Origin: Azospirillum sp. TSH64
GTDB taxonomy: Bacteria > Pseudomonadota > Alphaproteobacteria > Azospirillales > Azospirillaceae
Length of the DNA stretch: 64,000 nt
Direction: 5' to 3'
Assembly: GCF_003116035.1 (NCBI RefSeq)
Contig: NZ_LGQW01000015.1
Span: forward strand, 517,156 to 581,155
A program made the position numbers and the translations under genes. How positions within the stretch are numbered: position 1 is the first letter of the stretch; every line of letters begins with the position of its first letter. The notes beneath the pieces were generated by a model. That model saw only the letters and a program-made list of their open reading frames with translations. It had not been told where the DNA came from and ran no database searches. Shown one piece after another: positions 61,644-64,000 of this stretch.

Positions 61644-64000
61644 CTAGGGCTTCCCCGGCTCCGGCGCCGCCAGCGGGAAGGGGTTCAGCTCGTTGCCGCC
61701 GGTCTTGAAGATGGCCGACTGGTTCCACCGCTTCTCCCGCGCCAGACGCGGCACGGCGCGGTTCACATACTGGCCGAGCGTCAGGTTGTAGATCGCCTCG
61801 TCGCCCGGCAGCAGGGCCTTGCCCTTCAGCCCTTCCAGCACCGCATGGGCGAAGATGCCGTTGCGGCCGTCATAGCTGTCGAGCGCCTCCTCCTGCTCCG
61901 ACGAGGCCGCCAGCAGATAGCGCTGGCCCATGTCCTGGTAGAGCTTGTCGACCGTGCCGGCGGACACGGCACCCGAATGGCAGGTGTCGAGCAGAACCAG
62001 CACGTTGCGGGCGGCGATGGCGCTGACCAGCCGGTTCAGATCCTTCTCCGACAGGCCCTGCCGGGTGATCGCGTCCGGCGTGGTGGCGGCCACGTCCTGG
62101 GTGATGAAATGGTACAGCTTGACCGAGGGGTCCTTCGGCGACGGCACGATCACGCCATGGCCGGCAAGATAGAGCACGACCGTGTCCTGTTCGCGCGCGT
62201 TGGCGGCCAGCGCCTCCAGCCCGGACACGACGGCGTCGCGGCTCGCCTCCTCGTCGTAAAGCGTCCGCGACAGCGCCAGCGACTGCTCCCGGTCGTAGGT
62301 CGCGGGAATGCGTCCGCGCACCGCCTCGGCGAAGGAGGTGGCGTCGGCACGGGCGAAGCGCAGCTGCGAGCCCGCCGGCCGGTATTTGTCGATGCCGACG
62401 ACGAAGGTGATCAGCCGCGGCCGGTCCGGCACGTCCCGCGCCTTGGCGTCCTCCGCCTGCGCGACCGGCGCCGGCAGCACGAAATCGACCAGGGCCGAGC
62501 GCTCGTAGATGGCGTCGGACCCGCTGTAGGCACGGATCTGCACGCGGTTGCTGCCGGGATCGAGCCGGACGGTGCTGACCCGCTCCTCCGCCACCGGCGT
62601 CCCCTGGTCCTTGGCGGCGTCGCCGGCGGGGAGCGGGGATGACGGCGGCGGGGAGGTCTGTTCGGCAGGCTGCGGCGCCGGTTCCTTGGCGCGGGCGAAG
62701 GCGCGGGACTTGTCCTGGCCGCTGACGTTGCGGCCATTGCGGAACAGATCGACCGTCCCGATGCCGCCGCCGGTGTCGGCGATGCGGTAGCGCAGGCGCA
62801 CCGCGCCGATCCCCTCCGGCAGCGCCACGGTCAGGCGCGGCGTGTCGGCCGTGCCGTCGGGATCGGCCCCTTGCGCCGTCCCCTGGGTCGCCCCTTGCGC
62901 CGCCCCCTGCGGCGGCGTCTTGGCGGTGGCTGGCGCCGGTGCGGCGGCCGGAACAGGCTCCTTGGCGCGCGCGAAGGCACGGCTGACCGGCGTCATGTCC
63001 AGCGGATGGCAGGTTTCGGCGTCGGCCGTCACCGCCGGGGCCGGGGGCGTAGTCGGGGCCGGGGCCGCGGCCGGCGCGGTGGCCTCGACCGCACCGGTGC
63101 CGAGCGCCAGACCGCGGGCGGCGGCGGGCACGGTGCAGTAATCCAGCAGGGTCACCTGCGGACGGCGCTGGGTCAGCAGGCGGATGTCGCCGATGGCGGA
63201 CAGGCGCGCCGCGATTTCCGCCTGCCCGGTCTGGCGCAGCTTGGCGCGGACCAGTTCGGGGGCGTCGAACACGCGGTAGACCTGCTTGAACTCCACCCAT
63301 TGCAGCCCCTTCTTCTTGGGGTCATTCAGGTGGAAGCCGACCAGGGTCTCGCCGCCGCTTTCGGAATGGTCGAAGAAGGCCTCCGGCGTCCACAGCACCC
63401 AGCGGCGGCCGTCGCGGTGCGGGAACAGCGCCGCCAGCTCCTCCAGCGGGCGGGCGCCGCCGGACAGGGCATACCAGCGCAGCGTGCCGTCGCCCAGCGC
63501 CGCCACGGCGACCCGGCCGTCGGCCGAGGCGACGACGCCCCACACGGCGGCCGGCACCTCGGCGCGGGCAAGCTCGGCCCCGGCGGAATCGAGAAGGCGC
63601 AGGCTGAATTCGCCGCCCAGCAGGACGCGGCGCTGCGCGCCCAGAACGGTGACGCTGCGCGCCCACTCGCCGCTGTCCAGCTTCACCGGCTGGCCGTTGA
63701 CCTTGGCGGTGCGGCTGTTGCGCCAGTCGGAGACGCCGATGCCCGGCCCCTCGGCGGACGGGCGGTTCAGGCCGGGCAGCGCCTCGGGCGCCGGCGTCAG
63801 GCTGCGGGCCAGCACGTCGAAGCGCATCGGCCGCCGGCCGCCCTGCTCCATGCCGAATTCCAGCACCAGCCCGTCGTCCGACAGGCCGAAACGGCCGAGA
63901 TGGATGTCGCGGTAATCGGCGATGTCGCCGATGCGGGCGAACAGCAGCCGGCCGGCCGGATCGAGCACGCCCCATCCGGGATCGGCGGCGGCGAAGGCCA
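61644..64000 (-). CDS. caspase-like (C14) protein with beta-propeller N-terminus (5' end outside window)
   Basis: More than 780 residues; the frame is open to the right edge, so the start is missing. The visible N-terminal part has WD40/propeller-like strands (DPAGRLLFARIGD, VAVAALGDGTLRWYALSGG). A proline/alanine-rich linker holds two copies of SRAFARAKEP. The C-terminal caspase fold has the catalytic His in VVLYLAGHGVIV (codon at 62157-62159) and the Cys in VLLDTCHSGAV (61980-61982). Likely an exported or periplasmic protease; targets unknown. Confidence 0.85.
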   Translation of the reverse strand, partial: AFAAADPGWGVLDPAGRLLFARIGDIADYRDIHLGRFGLSDDGLVLEFGMEQGGRRPMRFDVLARSLTPAPEALPGLNRPSAEGPGIGVSDWRNSRTAKVNGQPVKLDSGEWARSVTVLGAQRRVLLGGEFSLRLLDSAGAELARAEVPAAVWGVVASADGRVAVAALGDGTLRWYALSGGARPLEELAALFPHRDGRRWVLWTPEAFFDHSESGGETLVGFHLNDPKKKGLQWVEFKQVYRVFDAPELVRAKLRQTGQAEIAARLSAIGDIRLLTQRRPQVTLLDYCTVPAAARGLALGTGAVEATAPAAAPAPTTPPAPAVTADAETCHPLDMTPVSRAFARAKEPVPAAAPAPATAKTPPQGAAQGATQGTAQGADPDGTADTPRLTVALPEGIGAVRLRYRIADTGGGIGTVDLFRNGRNVSGQDKSRAFARAKEPAPQPAEQTSPPPSSPLPAGDAAKDQGTPVAEERVSTVRLDPGSNRVQIRAYSGSDAIYERSALVDFVLPAPVAQAEDAKARDVPDRPRLITFVVGIDKYRPAGSQLRFARADATSFAEAVRGRIPATYDREQSLALSRTLYDEEASRDAVVSGLEALAANAREQDTVVLYLAGHGVIVPSPKDPSVKLYHFITQDVAATTPDAITRQGLSEKDLNRLVSAIAARNVLVLLDTCHSGAVSAGTVDKLYQDMGQRYLLAASSEQEEALDSYDGRNGIFAHAVLEGLKGKALLPGDEAIYNLTLGQYVNRAVPRLAREKRWNQSAIFKTGGNELNPFPLAAPEPGKP

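Overview
The window is GC-rich chromosomal DNA with tightly packed, often ATGA-overlapping genes. The gene set (Sinorhizobium/Methanosarcina-type SerC, propionyl-CoA carboxylase with a ScfR/PccR-type regulator, bc1 complex, cyanide-insensitive-type bd oxidase, N-ATPase, BclA-like ABC transporter) points to an alphaproteobacterium, most likely a Rhodospirillales member close to Azospirillum. This is inferred from gene content; no rRNA or tRNA gene is present to settle it. I see no insertion sequence, integrase, prophage or CRISPR array.

Layout. 1-9.7 kb: end of a proline-rich protein, a small secreted protein, serC, a gap with a cluster of DnaA-box-like sites, a sugar-nucleotide epimerase, a secreted HNH nuclease, an amidase, an EamA exporter, a BclA-like ABC transporter and a LysR regulator. 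9.8-17 kb: a ThDP enzyme with an ALDH7-type dehydrogenase (lysine/pipecolate catabolism is likely), an ECF sigma/anti-sigma pair, a secreted TPR protein, and a type III polyketide synthase coupled to an ICMT-type methyltransferase. 17.2-23.8 kb: a complete nine-gene N-ATPase operon (atpDCQRBEFAG). 23.8-28.5 kb: xdhABC for xanthine oxidation. 28.7-34.7 kb: an HTH protein, a bd-type quinol oxidase, a MarC protein, and a lower-GC islet with ccdA-ccdB plus a DUF2161 nuclease-like gene. 34.8-43.1 kb: the propionyl-CoA to succinyl-CoA module (pccB, pccA, bioY, methylmalonyl-CoA mutase) divergent from its probable regulator. 43.1-46.2 kb: a periplasmic-sensor diguanylate cyclase, a degenerate kinase/receiver protein and a DUF924 protein. 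46.3-50.6 kb: petABC (bc1 complex), trmL and hemF. 50.6-64 kb: AraC regulator/NmrA oxidoreductase pair, topoisomerase IB, a SpoIIE-type phosphatase with altered metal ligands, small secreted proteins, a wrbA-yqjG pair with a LysR regulator, and a caspase-like protein (cut by the window end) with a DUF4384 partner.

How it fits together. Much of the window is respiratory and energetic: bc1, a bd oxidase and an alternative rotary ATPase. The propionate module includes its own biotin importer, which matches its biotin-dependent carboxylase. The most unusual observations are: a duplicated 3' end of pccA lying just after bioY, with every comparable codon difference synonymous; an array of TTGCGAAG/CTTCGCAA half-sites in front of pccB and the ScfR-type regulator; a ccdAB module translationally coupled to a DUF2161 nuclease-like gene, whose antitoxin lacks a recognisable ribbon-helix-helix; an inverted repeat that buries the Shine-Dalgarno of the AraC-type gene; and a SpoIIE phosphatase and a HATPase-receiver protein with eroded active sites.
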